Origin: Planctomycetota bacterium
GTDB lineage: Bacteria; Planctomycetota; B15-G4
Length of the DNA: 64,000 nucleotides
Reading direction: 5' to 3'
Assembly (NCBI GenBank): GCA_029259715.1
Contig: JAJDEP010000005.1
Span: forward strand, 597,833-661,832
Below are positions 63,940 through 64,000 of the stretch, one piece after another. The notes under the pieces were generated by a model. That model was not told where the DNA came from. It made no database searches and was given only the letters and a program-made list of their open reading frames with translations. A program made the position numbers and the translations under genes. Within the stretch, counting starts at the first letter, position 1; each line of letters starts with the position of its first letter.

Positions 63940-64000
63940 GGTTTTTGGGGGGGGGGGCGAGCCCCGGACAAGTGGGGCCCGGGCGCGGGGGGGGAAGCCG
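63940..64000. other. G-homopolymer-rich, probably low-quality end
   Basis: The last ~60 bases contain GTTTTT followed by an 11-G run (63947-63957) and further runs of four to nine G. This is unlike any other part of the window and carries no coding signal. It resembles poly-G sequencing or assembly error at a contig edge. Confidence 0.6.

Noticed and set aside
63940..64000. G-quadruplex or regulatory G-tract
   Set aside because: The G runs are confined to the sequence edge and look like a technical artefact.

Overview
The window reads as a chromosomal core segment of a high-GC (estimated by eye at two-thirds or more), Gram-negative, diaminopimelate-type bacterium. It carries a division and cell-wall (dcw) cluster, an almost uninterrupted ribosomal/RNA-polymerase superregion and an outer-membrane lipid transport (Mla) operon. 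Gene order does not match any organism I can name with confidence. An uncultured lineage of the FCB or neighbouring phyla (for example Krumholzibacteriota/Eisenbacteria-like) is only a guess. No phage, IS element, CRISPR array or toxin system was seen.

Region 1 (1-4806, minus strand): a partial membrane sulfatase-family gene, then a class II B12-dependent ribonucleotide reductase split into two genes (nrdJa, nrdJb). Upstream lie two NrdR-like palindromes spaced 31 bp start to start. Region 2 (4962-18034, minus): a tightly coupled dcw cluster in transcription order mraZ, rsmH, ftsL, ftsI, murE, murF, mraY, ftsW, a LysM membrane protein, murG, murC, murB. murD is absent from its usual place between mraY and ftsW, and ftsQ/ftsA/ftsZ do not follow murB. 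Three TGGG direct repeats precede mraZ. Region 3 (18331-22616): a Cys-rich unknown gene (minus) divergent from dnaE (plus).

Region 4 (22639-55123, minus): in transcription order, tRNA-Thr, tRNA-Tyr, tRNA-Gly, tRNA-Thr, tuf, tRNA-Trp, secE, nusG, rplK, rplA, rplJ, rplL, rpoB, rpoC. Then come rpsL, rpsG, fusA and the S10/spc/alpha block from rpsJ through secY, adk, infA, rpmJ, rpsM, rpsK, rpsD, rpoA, rplQ, ending in a small lipoprotein gene. Sigma70-type promoters (TTGACT/C with 16-17 bp spacers) can be read before the first tRNA, before rpsL and before rpsJ. rpmD, rpmG and map are missing from their common positions.

Region 5 (55244-64000): aroC (minus) is divergent from a cystathionine gamma-synthase-type gene (plus). 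An HU-type gene with its own promoter follows, then trpS-dtd (minus). Last is a plus-strand operon of a repeat-containing lipoprotein plus mlaE, mlaF and mlaD. The final ~60 bases are G-homopolymer-rich and look like a low-quality contig end.

Most genes are linked by 4-base ATGA/GTGA/TTGA stop-start overlaps, so translational coupling appears to be the main organising rule. The least explained items are the dcw-embedded LysM protein, the W-P-F repeat lipoprotein heading the mla operon, the rplQ-coupled lipoprotein and the Cys-rich protein beside dnaE. I found no clear-cut new multi-gene system.
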